From: Rotaria sp. Silwood1
Taxonomy: Eukaryota > Rotifera > Eurotatoria > Philodinida > Philodinidae
Direction of reading: 5' to 3'
Assembly: GCA_905250075.1 (NCBI GenBank)
Contig: CAJNOP010000297.1
Span: 76,991 to 140,990, forward strand
Length of the DNA: 64,000 bases
The first letter of the stretch is position 1, and each line of letters starts with the position of its first letter. This document shows, piece by piece, positions 37,132 through 50,712 of this stretch. A model generated the notes under the pieces. That model saw nothing but the letters and a program-made list of their open reading frames with translations. It did no database searches and was not told the origin of the DNA. Made by a program: the position numbers and the translations under genes.

Positions 37132-38769
37132 TGTTCATATGCTAATATAGTTTTTAGTCCTTGTTTGAGTATTTATATATATATAATGATTGTTGTCTTA
37201 AGAGGAATAAAATTATGTGTACACATAGTTCAAATGAAGCAAACTGTTTGCTCATACCTTCTTAATTTTGAATCAATAACACACTATTCGATATAGTATT
37301 TTATTGAAAATACGTTACTCTTAAACAAATCCAAGGATCTTACACGACGCAATTTTTATTGATTGGTACGCGTATTATGAATCAAGTCTGTACTTTTTTT
37401 TGCAGAATGTTATTATGAACTACACATAGATAAATTGTTCTTGTATCATGAGAGGATCACTTGAAAGAATGATTAAAAAGTAATTTATATGTATTTTAAT
37501 GCTGCAGATTAATAAGTAAACAACAATTTTAGTAGTATTTATTCAACTGTTCAAATAAATTTACATTTCATATTTGTATATCATTTCTTCGAATGGTTTT
37601 AATTGAACTCTGTGTTTATTATAAATAAATAGGAAGTCTTTTAGACTTCTATGTTCAAACAAGTGTCCCTTGTATAGATGAGAAGCTCAGTCTCAAATTT
37701 ATAATCTTCAGAATGTAATACAAGCCGACCGTATCCAAACGAGCACAAAATAGCAATCTAAATCATCAAATAGATTAGTTCATTGCTTTTCGCTGTTTTG
37801 TAACTTTTATTGATGTATCTAATCTCACTGGTTCGACATGTTTCCTATTAACCAACAATCGAGTTTCTTTCATGAATCGAAAGATGTATACACATGGACA
37901 TAAATGAGCGATAATTGTTTAGAAATTGGCGAATAGAAAATGAACATGTTTGAATACGATTCTGTTCAATTGTTTTGGTATTATGAGATTATACACAGTC
38001 TAAAACTGAAATGATCTATACTTTTATTAAGTGAACAGAAATAAGGATAAGTCTTTAACTGAAAAATGATCGGTTAAGAGTACATGAGAAGTTTGTGAGC
38101 TCAAAAACAAGTGCCATTATGAGATAAGTACGATAATTACTATTGAAACCATTCACAAAGCGTGAATTTCTTATTTGATAAAAATGAGCAGCTCTCATTA
38201 CTTGGTAGAGTCATATAGACAGATGTCTTATAGAAATGTTTTCTCAACTTCTTCAAAGCGTAATATTATCTAAAAGGCAAGTGTCTAAATAAGCGCGGTT
38301 TAACGTATTTATATTAAGATCTGCGAAGTACGGATGACCGATGAACGTGTAAAGAAGAAAAGTAATGTCATGAGTGCATCACTCAGTTTATTTGATAACA
38401 AGAAACTAGAAAATTATAGTAGCAAATTTTGAGTTCGCCAGTAAGTATCACAGGTCTTATCAAAGTTATCAGACAGTTTGGAAACTTCTATTTATCAAGT
38501 CTTGAGAACTTCAGTGCGTGTAACCAAATCCAGTCATAGCTACATCATAAAAAAAAGCTTGTCAAAATAGAAAATCAGTGAGCTGCTATTCTTTTGGGAT
38601 CTGATACGAGTCAATTTATTTTTCTTCTACTTGATCAAAATCATTGAATTAAGTAATGCTAAAAGTATCTTTCACTGATTATTTTGGTGCCACGTTAATC
38701 ATATACATTAAAAATTTATTCAAGTCAATCTCATTGGAAAACAGTAAATGTTTCTCTTGATATAAAAGT
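37132..38769. other. spacer between channel copies B and C
   Basis: The first ~530 bp are the duplicated 5' flank shared with copy A, and the last ~160 bp are the shared 3' flank of the channel genes. The middle is unique AT-rich sequence with no recognisable gene. Confidence 0.5.
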
Positions 38770-41700
38770 TTAAAAAACTGATGATTGACGCAGCCATGAT
38801 TGTTCTTGATTTCGTCTTCGTATTTTTCCTCTTAAAATATAATAATGATATCGAATAAGACGATAAAGCATTTCAACCAGCTCCATTATTGATAAAAAAC
38901 TAATACCAATCCATAAGCCTGTATGACCACCAACATTTGAAAGAAGATCAACACTACTAATTGATGCATCTTGTGTATAAGCTTCTACACGATTTGTTTC
39001 ACAAACAACATCGACAGCAACATAATTGTTTTGAATTTCTGATTGCCATGTTGTTGTCCAGTTTTTCGGTAATGCAATACCAGATTTTTCAACAAATACT
39101 TTAATTTCAGGTATGCGTACAGCAGATGGAGCTGATACTGCTGATGGTGTAATAGTAAAATCTACAGTCGAACATGGTTGTGAACAATTAGAACAAAACT
39201 GATCCCAAATCGAAGTTGTAGTTGTAATACGAACTTGTGCATTCGCATAGCATTTATTCGTTGTATTACAGAGAGGTGCTTCAATAATTCGGTCTGAACC
39301 AGGTAAAACAATAGATCGAGCAGTCCACTGAAATGGACTTATACATCCACATTGGCCATATCTATTTTGATAAAATATTCATTTGTATATTGATTAGTTT
39401 ATTATATCGTAAAAACGTGGAATAATAAACCTTTCCTATTATCGTGTGTGAAAACTTTATAAACAATTTCATGATGATTTTTGAAACGATTTATTAATCT
39501 CACAAAACTTATCATGTTCTCTTTGCGAGAGTTTATCAGGATATTTGCTCTTCAGAACAGCTTACAAGAGTTTATCTGAAGTTCATATATACAAATAAGC
39601 TTCAGAAAAACGTTTAAAAGCAATTCATATATTCAAGAATGTTGTTTGGACCTGCGAATGAACTCAGAGAAACATTTGTGTAGGAGTTTCTTTAATTCAT
39701 ATATCAGAATTATAAAAGTAAAAGAAGTAAAACTCAATTGAAGGATAAAACGTTTCTAAATCTAGTAGATCTCAATTCTAATGCTCTACTTTTTTCATTT
39801 GATTTGTTGCGATTTGCGTATTAGTTTTCTTTCTTGAATTCCTTTTTTCATAATATCAACATGATTATTATTCTAATCATTGATTTAATTGTCAACTACG
39901 CTTTTTGTACACATCCATCGTACTCCTAGTAAACCTCAAGGCATTGTCATGGATCTCGATAATAGTGGCGTCACCTGTGTAAAGCTAAGTTGGGAGGCGC
40001 CTAATTCCTCATCAATCTACAATAAAGAAGATTTATTTCAAACAAGTAAAAGTAAAGTGAGTGTCACTTATTCACGTTTCTTTTTGCACTCTATCATAGT
40101 CTCGGCTTGATCGATTAGTCGACTGAACCTCCTAAAGTTTAACTTTAGAAAAAGTCAGATCTGTTATACTAGCAGTAACAGATAGATTGTCTATTTACTT
40201 GAATATTCTTTCCTTAGTCATGCATATTATAGCTGATTATATATGAAAACAACTTTCTAGCGTGATATATATAGAAAAATTGGTTGTTACAGCTGTTCCA
40301 TTAATTAGTTCAATATCTGCTACCAATGCTGGTGATTCTATATTTATATCATTGATGATTCATAATAAATGAAATAAATGCAACATTTTTTTCTGAAACA
40401 TAAATAGAATATCATCACCTTTCTTTTATAATGAAGAATAATATTAGTCATTGTGAAAGGTTGCTTTTTTACGTTTATATATGTTAAAATTCTTTTTTGT
40501 TCATTGCGGATACTACAAGCTGATGATAGAGATATGAAGATGCATTATTACAAATCATGACTATTAAAATTTCATAAAGATTCGATTCACATATAATAAT
40601 CAAATCTAAAAATAATTTTAATAAGCATTCATTCTTTTAGGATAAACTGATCAGAATTATTGGCGTAAACTCGTGAAATATTTATGAAAAATTGAATATA
40701 GGACAAAATTTTATTATTTTTGTGTAGTTTTTCAGTGTATACTTACATATATGCTTGTACACATGTCATGTAACATAAAACTTGAGAATAAGCGTAATCA
40801 GCACCTGCATATCGATTAAACATCGCTTGCATGGCAAGAGAAACTTCATTTGTACAGTCAGAATATGGAGATGGTAATGATTCATACGTTCTCTTTTTGT
40901 AACCAAACTTGTGTTTTCGTCCAGGATCAAGTTGAATACCAGCTACTTCTATGAGAGGTAATTCTGTATTATCATGAATCATAGCCACCATACCAACTGA
41001 TATATCTATGAACGAAACACAAAAAAAAGTTCTCATTTAAATCATATTCTTCACTTTACCCCTTGAAGTATATGGAACATATTGATGGCTGTGTGCATAG
41101 AGTTGTAATTCAAGTTTACCGATACCTCCATGATCAATAGTACTTCGAACACTACTGTCATTTAATTTCATTTTAGCATTGAATGTGTAGCAATGACCAA
41201 AATAGAATGAAAAAAATTGAATAAAATCAGTAGCTTGACAACGCTCACCATTGTATAAACAAGAGATTAACATTGAACTCAGAGGAAAAAAGTAATTACT
41301 CAGATATTCATCATAATTTAATAAATTTTGAATAAAATCAAAAAGATAGGGAGCTGCTTCGATAGGAATAGTGCTTGTATCAGTTGTATTAGTCAAATTA
41401 CGTGAATTGGTAAAATTTAGAAAAGGTTCAATAAAATTATCAAGACGAAATGGTGAATAATTACAAATACTGACTGCTGGAAATGCTTGTGAACGTTCGA
41501 CAATAAATGATACTGATGTTTGTGTTGGAAAATTGAAATATTGCTTTATCGATTCAACAACAAAGAACAGCATAATACCAGTAAATGCTAATGTTGAGAC
41601 TATCCAGAAAATACGATTATGTATGCTTTGACTACGTGCAATGCCTGGAACACCATGAGTTGAAGTGTTAAGACTGAAGTCACGAATTATAGAACGACGT

Positions 41701-41783
41701 CGACGAAATTTGAGATCTGGTTTCAGTGCTTCAGTATCTATCGGAAAAATAGTTGCCAACTGTTTAATGGTCGTGTCTGTCAT
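38770..41783 (-). CDS. DEG/ENaC family sodium channel, copy C
   Basis: Exons 41783-41060, 41005-40747 and 39361-38770. The first two exons are exactly as long as in copies A and B. Exon 3 runs eight codons longer because the TAA of copy A is TGG here; total 1575 bp, 524 aa. Motifs are conserved: STHGVPG, FPAVSICNYS, CSNCSQPCS and GLWIGISFLS. It is the most diverged copy, chiefly around residues 145-170 of the extracellular domain. Intron 1 (54 bp) contains an in-frame stop, which confirms the splice model for all three. Intron 2 is 1385 bp (39362-40746) rather than 50-57 bp and contains opposite-strand FN3-like debris. No stop or frameshift was found in the exons, so the gene looks functional. 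Confidence 0.9.
39922..40372 (+). pseudogene. FN3-domain exon fragments inside intron 2 of channel copy C
   Basis: On the strand opposite the channel, PSKPQGIVMDLDNSG and VTCVKLSWEAPNSSS give the first half of a fibronectin type III domain. This ends at a GTGAGT donor-like site after SKSK. About 250 bp on, after a possible TTACAG acceptor, SISATNAGDSIFIS resembles the end of an FN3 domain (compare the common A-x-N-x-x-G-x-S pattern) and runs into a stop. FN3 domains are often split by an intron at this place. The source gene is not visible in the window, so this looks like a captured, decaying genomic fragment. Confidence 0.5.
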
Positions 41784-44700
41784 GATTATTTCTATTCGAA
41801 TATTTGTTATGTTGTTTTCGGACTGCTAGCATTTTAAGAGCAAATTTCGAATGATCTAATTTGCATTTTTCTTTTACATATCCTTTTTCAAGCTTTAGAG
41901 GTGTAGTAGCACTCATAATATACTATAGAATATTAGTTTTTAAGTTAAGGACATTATTTCACAGAGTCTTAACAAAAAGCAATAACAAAAATAATTCATA
42001 ATTATGTTAAAGCATGCTACTTTATTATTAATGCTGCATTGACTCTTTCAACGATGAATAAATCGTAGGTGTTTGAATTGCAATAATTTTTACAGATATC
42101 GAAAATTATGAAGCATTAATAGTAGAGTTTGGTGATTCAAAACAAAACCGAAACCGATAAACGAATTGAAACCGTGGTTCCAGCTCCGGATACTTTTTGA
42201 GACCACCGAATTTTATTTAACCGATACTATGGTTTTATATCGTATGAATGATTAATTTTCTTTTGTTTGTCCATATGCATAATTTTCTTTTTCATTATTT
42301 TCAAGGAATAAATTTATGTTATTTTAGCAGTTCTGTCTCTTTGACGAATTTGAGTGGTAATGTTGTAAATATGGCACACAAAACACATTGGAGAAATGAT
42401 TAATCCGCCATACTAGCAATAAACATGATCAAAAATTAAGCGTTCAAGAAAAGGGTTATTAGTTATCAATCAAAGATGATAAATAAAAAAAAAAGGGAAA
42501 TCAGTTTGCTAAAAACCTTGTTTATATTGGAATAGGAAAATGCTAAATGAAGCAAACGAGAGTGAAAGTTTGGAATTCAATCAAATATGATAACTGAGTC
42601 AAACATATTTTGAAAGATCGAAATGAATAAGACTAAATTGTGCTCGATATTAATGTGTTGAAGAGAAGAACCTAGAGACTACTAATATAATGGAATAGAT
42701 TTTCGATTTTTATTCGTATTAAAACTTGATGTGAGGGGTTGGAGAAAAGTTTAACAGCAAGATATTTTTCTATAATGTTAAAGGATTAGCTCAAATCCAG
42801 ATAGTAATCTTAATAGTCATCGCACTTTTCTATCGAATGTATTCTATATTAAGGTTTCGAACGAAATCAGACACGCTTATTTCTAAGTCCCATAAGATTA
42901 CTTTTTTTACAATGCCGTTTTAAAGAATATAAAATGAGTGGTATCCGTGTTGTCTACGACTTTTCCTTAAGAGTTATTACTATTCAGAAAAAATCGAAAA
43001 CAAAAACGTTTTTTTATCGATTTTTTCGATTAATTTCGGTTTTTGTAATTCTTGTAAATTTTTGAGGGAAGTCCATTAAAATGCGGTGATTCCTCATTGT
43101 GTGTTGCTTAAATTAGTATCGTTGCAAAACAGTCTTCTGACATCTGAAAGCTATCAATTTAGGTTTTTAAGAATTTGAGCTTATTGCTTAGCATTCCAAA
43201 GAAATAATCAAAAAAATTTCATCAATTATGATTTCAGTATTTCGTATGAATTATTAGAAAATCTGTTCTGCATAATTCATTTTTTAATTTATATTTCTCA
43301 ATTTGAAATAAGATTATTCACTTTTTTTAAGTATCTTTAGTTGCTATGAACATAATTATATATATGTATATACATGAATTAAAAACTGTCTTCATCAGTT
43401 TTCTTTTATTGTCACACATTTTATTGTATCATATCAAATTAACTAACACAATGCATCAGAAATTTATTTCTTATTTATACAATCATTTTTCAAAGACAGT
43501 TCGGTTGCAAACAAGCTATTAGAATATCATTGAGAATAAATATTTTAGCGGTACATTAAAATGCAAGTGATTACATAAAAGAATCAATAAGGTCATATAT
43601 ATGTATGTAATGAAAATATTCGTTTATATTCTTCAGATAGAATTTCTCAGCATAACTCATTTTTATATAAATCAATATGATAATAAAATAATACATATTT
43701 TCTATCTTAAATTTAGTACTATTATTACATGTTATCAATAACAAATGAAAAGTATTCATAAATTAGTTTGTAAAATAATTTATATGAAAACAAAACGACT
43801 ATCATGCTTGAACTTATAATTCATCGAAAATTATCATACACATACACTTTTCTTTATTATTTGTTATGCAAGAATTCAAATAGAGAAAAAAAACCTATTC
43901 ATAAAAATAATTAATCCTACTTTCCTTTTTAATTTCAAACATAAAAGAAAAAAAAACTGTGTGATGTTAGACATTATCTGTACAGAAAAGTATTCTTGTT
44001 CAATTATGTAGAAACATCGAACATCTAAATATGATTACTATTATGAATATCTTGTATAAATAACCTGATGATGTATAATGCGTACACACAATAATAGAAT
44101 ACTGTTAACTTTAAATATTACAAAAGTAGAATTTCAATATTTGTACTAAGAAGTCTTAACAATTGCGTTATCTACCAATGTTTAATGTTTTCATTTTAAA
44201 AAGTACTTGAAATCAATTGAACAGTTTTCTTCTAAGTAGAAGAAAAAATACATTCATTTTTTTTTCCTATAAATAATTTAATCTGTTGTTCATTTCGTTC
44301 AATTAAATAAAGATGTTACTAATTGTTGCAAAAAAATTGACATATACCTTACTCAAATAGAAATTATCTTAATAATTATAATGGCATTCTTACTAATAAA
44401 ATGTTTAGAAATCTTTAATTTAAGAAAGTGATGATAAATGAAAAATTAACTGTCAGATGAAATTCTTATAAGAAAATCAAAATTCTCTACATTGTTTTTA
44501 CCAAATATTCTTATGTAATTAAGGAATTTCTAACAGATATACAATTCTTATATATTAAACATAAGTATTACATTATGAAATAAATTAGAAATTTGAATTT
44601 CGATGTTTGAAAAGAATATCTCAGGACAAAAAAAAACCAAGTTATATGCTCAAGAATGTATTTGAACCAATATTTATCAGATAGAAACAAAAATGTACAT

Positions 44701-45091
44701 TTGTATTATTCGATTTTATCATTTTGATTAATAGAATGTATACACGGAAAATTTTCTATTAAGTAAAAAGAAGAATTAGAAAAAAGAAAGTAAATTAGTA
44801 AAAATTTCTATCTATAGATTTTTACGTGAAGAACTTCAGAAAAGAAAAAAAATAAATGAATGACTTTATGATTCTTGTTTTTGATGATATTTTTTGAAAT
44901 ATTATTGTTTTGTCAAACATATAAGAAAAGACAAATCAAATTATTCGAATAATGTTATTGATATTTTATAGTTAAAATTTTTCATATGATTTTATTTATT
45001 ACATAAGCATTAACACAATCAAGTAGCAGTTATTCGAATAATGAAAATCTTTGACTTTTATATTTGTTTGTTGCTTGAATAATTATGATCA
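41784..45091. other. gene-poor AT-rich DNA
   Basis: No gene recognised. Related sequences in opposite orientation occur near 42135 (aacaaaaccgaaaccgataa) and 43010-43040 (aatttcggtttttgtaattc). They might be degenerate termini of a ~0.9 kb element, but low complexity makes this weak. Confidence 0.4.
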
Positions 45092-45400
45092 TCAACTATC
45101 ATCATAGGGCAAACATAATTTTTGATAAACACTCGTTCCAGATACTCGAGCAAAATAACAAATACGTGGCATAATCACATTACGTCGTTGAATATTAGAT
45201 GCGGATAAGATTGATGAAGGTTCCTTCAATAGATTCGAATCCGGTTGGATTGATTGCCGAGAATACTTACGAAGAAAAGAGAAATCTTTTTTATTATTAT
45301 TGCCTGTAGTAGGTGTATAAGTCAGTCCATTACCGATTAAGATTAAGGAGGAACAGGCACATAAGAATAATAAGATACGAATGCAATAGACAGAAGTCAT
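45092..45400 (-). CDS. candidate secreted peptide (neuropeptide-like) precursor
   Basis: A 102-aa frame starting at ATG 45400. The start gives a textbook signal peptide: MTSVYCIRILLFLCACSSLI, cleaved around residues 20-26. An upstream in-frame ATG (45493) only adds poly-Phe/Leu from T-rich DNA. A polar spacer with KK (37-38) and RK (44-45) follows, then a dibasic RR (72-73) just before a C-terminal segment of 29 residues. That segment contains MPRICYFARVSGT and QKLCLPYDDS, so Cys81 and Cys96 could form one disulfide. This layout is typical of invertebrate neuropeptide precursors with a single cyclic peptide at the end. I could not assign it to a named family. It stands alone in a gene-poor region; chance cannot be excluded, but the composition is unlike nearby random ORFs. 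Confidence 0.55.
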   Translation of the reverse strand: MTSVYCIRILLFLCACSSLILIGNGLTYTPTTGNNNKKDFSFLRKYSRQSIQPDSNLLKEPSSILSASNIQRRNVIMPRICYFARVSGTSVYQKLCLPYDDS

Positions 45401-48400
45401 TGATAGAAGAAATATAAAACACAAAAAAAAAACATATTTAATAAAAAAATATTTAAATAGATAGAAAAGCAAAAAAAAAATCATTAATAACATTTATTAA
45501 TATTATAAACATATGGGAATTTCTTCATCAAATGCTTTTGTTATGCACTACATGCTTAATAAAAAATCATTTCATTTTTAGCCATGAGTGATATTCAGTT
45601 TTTTAAGAACGAATAATAAACAATTTAGTATCAATGAAAAAATATCAGCATATTGAGGAAAAGAAAATATGTCTTTTTTTTTTTAATTAGACGTATGATG
45701 ATAAATGAACTGTAGAATAAACACAGATATGGCTAGATATGGTTTAAATATTGATTTTACTTGCTAGACTATTGACTGCGCATTATCAAATACATGTTTA
45801 AAACAAAAACTACATGAAAACATAACGTCTCTTTGTTTTGATGAAGAAAGCTTATTGTTGAAATAAGTATCATACATCAAACAGTACCAGTACTTTCACA
45901 TATTCAAGAAGTCAGGGGAATGCAGTGCAATGAGAGATATAGAAAAGTATCTTTTATTAGATACTTTTTCATATTCCTCATCTCCTTTTACTTTGACTGC
46001 GTCTTAGACTTTTTGAATATGTGACACTTCTCAACAGTACAAAGAAAAGGAAGAAATGTTTTTAGACATTTTTTTAAAATAATAGAACGACATTTAGGAT
46101 TTTGAAAATAAGAAAAAGACAGTCGATTCTACAAAAGATAATATTCTTGAAGTATAAATTTCTAATTTTTCTTATTGTAAAGTCTGTATCTCGAATACTG
46201 TCGGAAAAGTACATTTATAATAAACAATTAATAAATTGAATTTCTCAACTTTGTACAGAGCTAAATTATAGTTTTCAGGATAGAATCAACGCCCTTCTAT
46301 AGTTTATTGTATGATTAATTGAGAAAGTCATTACTATAAGTCTAATAAAAAGTACAACCATAACAACCCATTGGTTTTCAACGACTTTTGATTTTGAATT
46401 TCTGACATAAAATATCAGTTACTTTCGGTTAAGACTTAATTTCTTGACAAAAGTAACCTTCAGTAAAAATAAAAAATTTATTATTCAATATCTTATGTCA
46501 TGACATATCGTCTGATGTTCATTTTTTTTAGCTGCACTATGTTATTTAAAACTCTCATTTCTGTCGGTTCATCTATTTTTTTCCTAACTCAGTCGACGCC
46601 ATAAAACGTAGTAAAATATTTGATTATATTTTTACATGACAACTGAACCATAAATATACTGAAGAAAAGAATGTATGACCCGACAGAATTACGCACTTTC
46701 AACACCTAATATGGGAGAGTAACGGGTAGAAATAATTTTTTTTGAACATTTTCATTTCTATGGCTGAAAAATGAACCAGTGAATGAATTTGAAATGTTTC
46801 GAAAAAAAAAACGAACATTCGACAATGTGCCATGACATAAAGAATTGAAAAATGTATCTGTTATTCTGACTGAAGGCTTCTTTTGTTAAGAAATTAAATT
46901 TTAACTGAACTCAACCGATATTCTATGTCGAAACGATAGAATCAAAATTCAAGTAAAACTCAATGAAAACCGATCGATCGTAATAATTTTCTCAATTAAT
47001 CATATAACAAACTATAGAGAAATGTTGATTCTATGCTGGAAACTAAACTTTAACTCTATAGAAGGTTACGTACTCAAGTTATCTATAGAATAATGTTGTT
47101 CTTTTTTTCAAAAGAACTGTACCTATTGACTCCAACTAAATTCCTAACAGATTTTTTTTCTTCTCAAATTAAATGAAAATGAGTAGTCATAAAGACAAAT
47201 TATGATTTACTCTAAGTGACTAACTCAATCAAAGATGTTTATCGTTGATTATTCTAAAACTAAGAATATTTCATTCTTTGACATTCGCACTACGTGCATT
47301 TCTCTAGTAACTATATGTTTTAGGTAATATTTGTCAGAAAGATTATACATACATATTCTATATAAATGATAAAAAATACTAAAAGAATCTAACAAAAAAT
47401 TCATCTGTAAAGCATTTGAAGAAAAATAAGTTGATTATACTTTTCTCTAAAACTAACTAATAAAAAATAATGCGTATTACTTTTGTGCAACGCCCACCAA
47501 CACAACTCATTTATCTAATTTGACTAAGACTAACTAATTTTGAATGTCATAATTTCTTAATATATTCACTCTCGTAAATGAAAATGCCATAGTTTATAAG
47601 GCGTCAATATTAAAAAAAAATCATGTCTTTTCTTAAGCAGATATTCATCAAAAGATAGGCAAAGTGTCATTATAAGCTAAATAAATTAAAATAAATGCAT
47701 AAAAAAATCTAAGAAATTAACATAATTACACATGAACAAAAAAAAAACCCGATATTTTATTAGATATATTGTCTCGTAGATAATTTTTATGATTGAGAAA
47801 ATCTTTTCCTTAAAATACGACTGATCGCCAACACACATAGAAATGACTCTTTATATTAATCTATTTAAGTTGTCATCGTTAAGATAATCGCTTTGTCAAT
47901 ATTTTAATTAACTTGTCTTTTAGTATTATCTTTTTTATATATGGTCGTTGAAATTATAAACGATGATGATGATAATGATAATGAAATCTAAAACAAAAAT
48001 TATTAATTTTTATATCAATAATCATTATTGATTAACATCATCATTTTATTATGATCTATACTTATGTTATACTATTCAAACTTACTAATATTTTATTGAA
48101 TATTAAGTGAAATCTACATACAGTATACTTAAGTTTTTGTTAAATTTAATCATCAATGTCGTATTTACTTATTGAAGAAATGTTCAGATCACTTTAACCT
48201 AGTATTACAATGAGAACACTTCGTCGAAGAAATGTTTAGTTTACTTAAAGTTGCATGCTATATTTTTTCGAGTTAAATTATAGTTGAAAAAGAAAAATTC
48301 AAATATAAATAGGTTTAATAATATAGGGAAAATATTGATAAAGAAAAACTAAAATTTTACATTTATTATAAAAATTTTAAGCCTATTCAAATGATTCATT

Positions 48401-50712
48401 GGAGAATTTAAATATAAGTACTTTTCAGAGCATTACAAAAAACAATAAATATAATGATCTATTTCTTCTCGTCTTATTTTAAAATCTCAAAATGAATTTA
48501 ACATGCAAAAAAAAAAAAAGAAAAATTTTTCTCATTCATTTGTTATTAAAATTATTTATTTGAATTATCACATAATGTATATATTACTACTTGTATAACA
48601 TGAAGTGTTAGAATCATTCTAAATAAAAATATTTAAGTTTGTGTCAAGCAGTATGAGAACGTAGGTCAAAGAAGTAAATAAACAATGAAATTCAAGTCAA
48701 TTATAAATTTAAATAGAAAGTCGATTACTCTACAAACTGAACTTTTTTCTTTCCCTTAAAACATTTCCTGTTCGTTACATATAACATAAAAAAAAAACAG
48801 GACGTTTGTCTTTCGTGATAGAATCTTTCAGAACTCAGCAACCTTGTAAGATAGAAAGGTGAAATTTTATGTATGTGTGGGATAATTACAAAGAAATAAC
48901 ATGTAACAAAAAAAATATATTTAAATGTCTAGAATTTTTTTAAGTATATTTTGACAGAAATTAGTATTGTATTCAGTTATTATGAAGATGCAAGACTAGT
49001 TTGATGGATATTCAATTGTTGAATATATGATTTTCATCGCAATGAAAATTGCTTTGTTATCATAGTACAACATAGTTAAATGGGAAAGTGCTTAGTCATT
49101 TATCGTCACAATGAGTTCAAAAGATACATTAATGAAGTAACTAATGAAATAGAATATAGGTGTCTCCGACAGATTGAAAGTAGAAATAGATCGAATAGTC
49201 GCACTCTCATTTGCTTACTCTAATGACCATTGAAAGAAGACAATTTGATAAGATTTCTATCTAAGATCTGTCGTATATCTGATGTAATTCAACGAAAAAA
49301 TATCGTAGAGATCTCGAAAATATTTTATTTTGTAAAGAATGATTTGTATTTCTTTTCTTTCTAGCTCTTTTTTGAAACTTTTGAATAGTATTGACACTAG
49401 TACTAGACATTGTCGAAGACGAATCAATACAAAAACAAAAGATTTTCTTATTCAATTAATACTTTATAAAATTCATCACAATACATATTTTTTATTATCA
49501 TTTGCAATTGTTCTATAAGTAATAATCACTCTAGTGATTCAAGGAAAGATAAAAAGTTAATTAATGAATAATTTTTTGTTTCTAATAATGAGCTTTAAAT
49601 GTCAACTATAAATATAAAATGTGATCGAAGTCATTTTAATTAATTAACCATGAAAGCGTCATGCGATAGTCTCGACTACCATCTGACGATTAATATACAT
49701 GAAAATAAAATAAATCTAAAACTAGATAAGATCCGATGAACTTATATATTTTATATAAAAAAGTTCTAAAAATAAAAAACAATTATGGATAAGATATTCA
49801 TAATTAGAACTATTTTTCTATATAAATCGTCAATAAAAAATACGATTTGCTTAAAACTTATAATACTAAAAAGAATTGTTCTCATAAGTAAAAGACGTCA
49901 TCGTCTGTATCTCTAACGTTTTACTCACAATTTTATTGGTATATCAAGTGAGATACAAAAGAGCATGAAGTACTAAAATTCTGTACGAAAAAAAAATATA
50001 TATATAGTTCAAATTCTTTTGGCTCGGTAATACTTATAAAAAAGAAAACGTTTTTGTTTGTTTTTTTTGGTATCTAGCATCATGTTATTTTAGGATCAAA
50101 AAACTTAGCCAAGTAGATCTATTCAATAAGAATAGAAATTTCAGAAACATATCTTTACAATGCTCTATATCATTAATATTCGACTAAATTTGTAATAACT
50201 TACCATTTCTATTAACCCAGTGTTCCTATAGTCAGTATTTGATTTCAAGAAGACATGATAAATCATATTCATATGAAAACTTTTTCTATTTTATCCTGAT
50301 AGGTAGCTGAACAATGAGAATTTTTAGTTTGATTTTTCGATCATCAGACTACATATTAGTTATCTAGTAACTAATTTATTTTATTGTCATTTTTGAAATA
50401 CGATCACTCAAGTTTTCAATAATGATTAATATCATAAAATAAATACAAGACAATATAGAAACATCTTGATGTATTATTTTATTGAAACGTTCATTACAGG
50501 AAACACAAATATTAAAAAAAAAACATATAAACTTATCTTAAAATATAGTGAATTCTATTAACAGAAAAAAAAAGTAGAGTAATGACAAGTACTTGATAAA
50601 AAAAAAGGATACAAAAAAAAGAGGGCGGATCAAAATAATCGTGTTCTATATCCTACTTTGATAAATAGTCATATTTATAAATGATAAGATAAAAGTCAAT
50701 TATAAATAAAAC
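45401..50712. other. long gene-poor AT-rich stretch
   Basis: About 5.3 kb with no convincing coding region, RNA gene or ordered repeat. The ORF at 49261-49455 (minus) is short and unremarkable. A short GAT-rich microsatellite lies near 47962-47985. Some of this may be 5' regulatory DNA of the candidate peptide gene. Confidence 0.45.
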
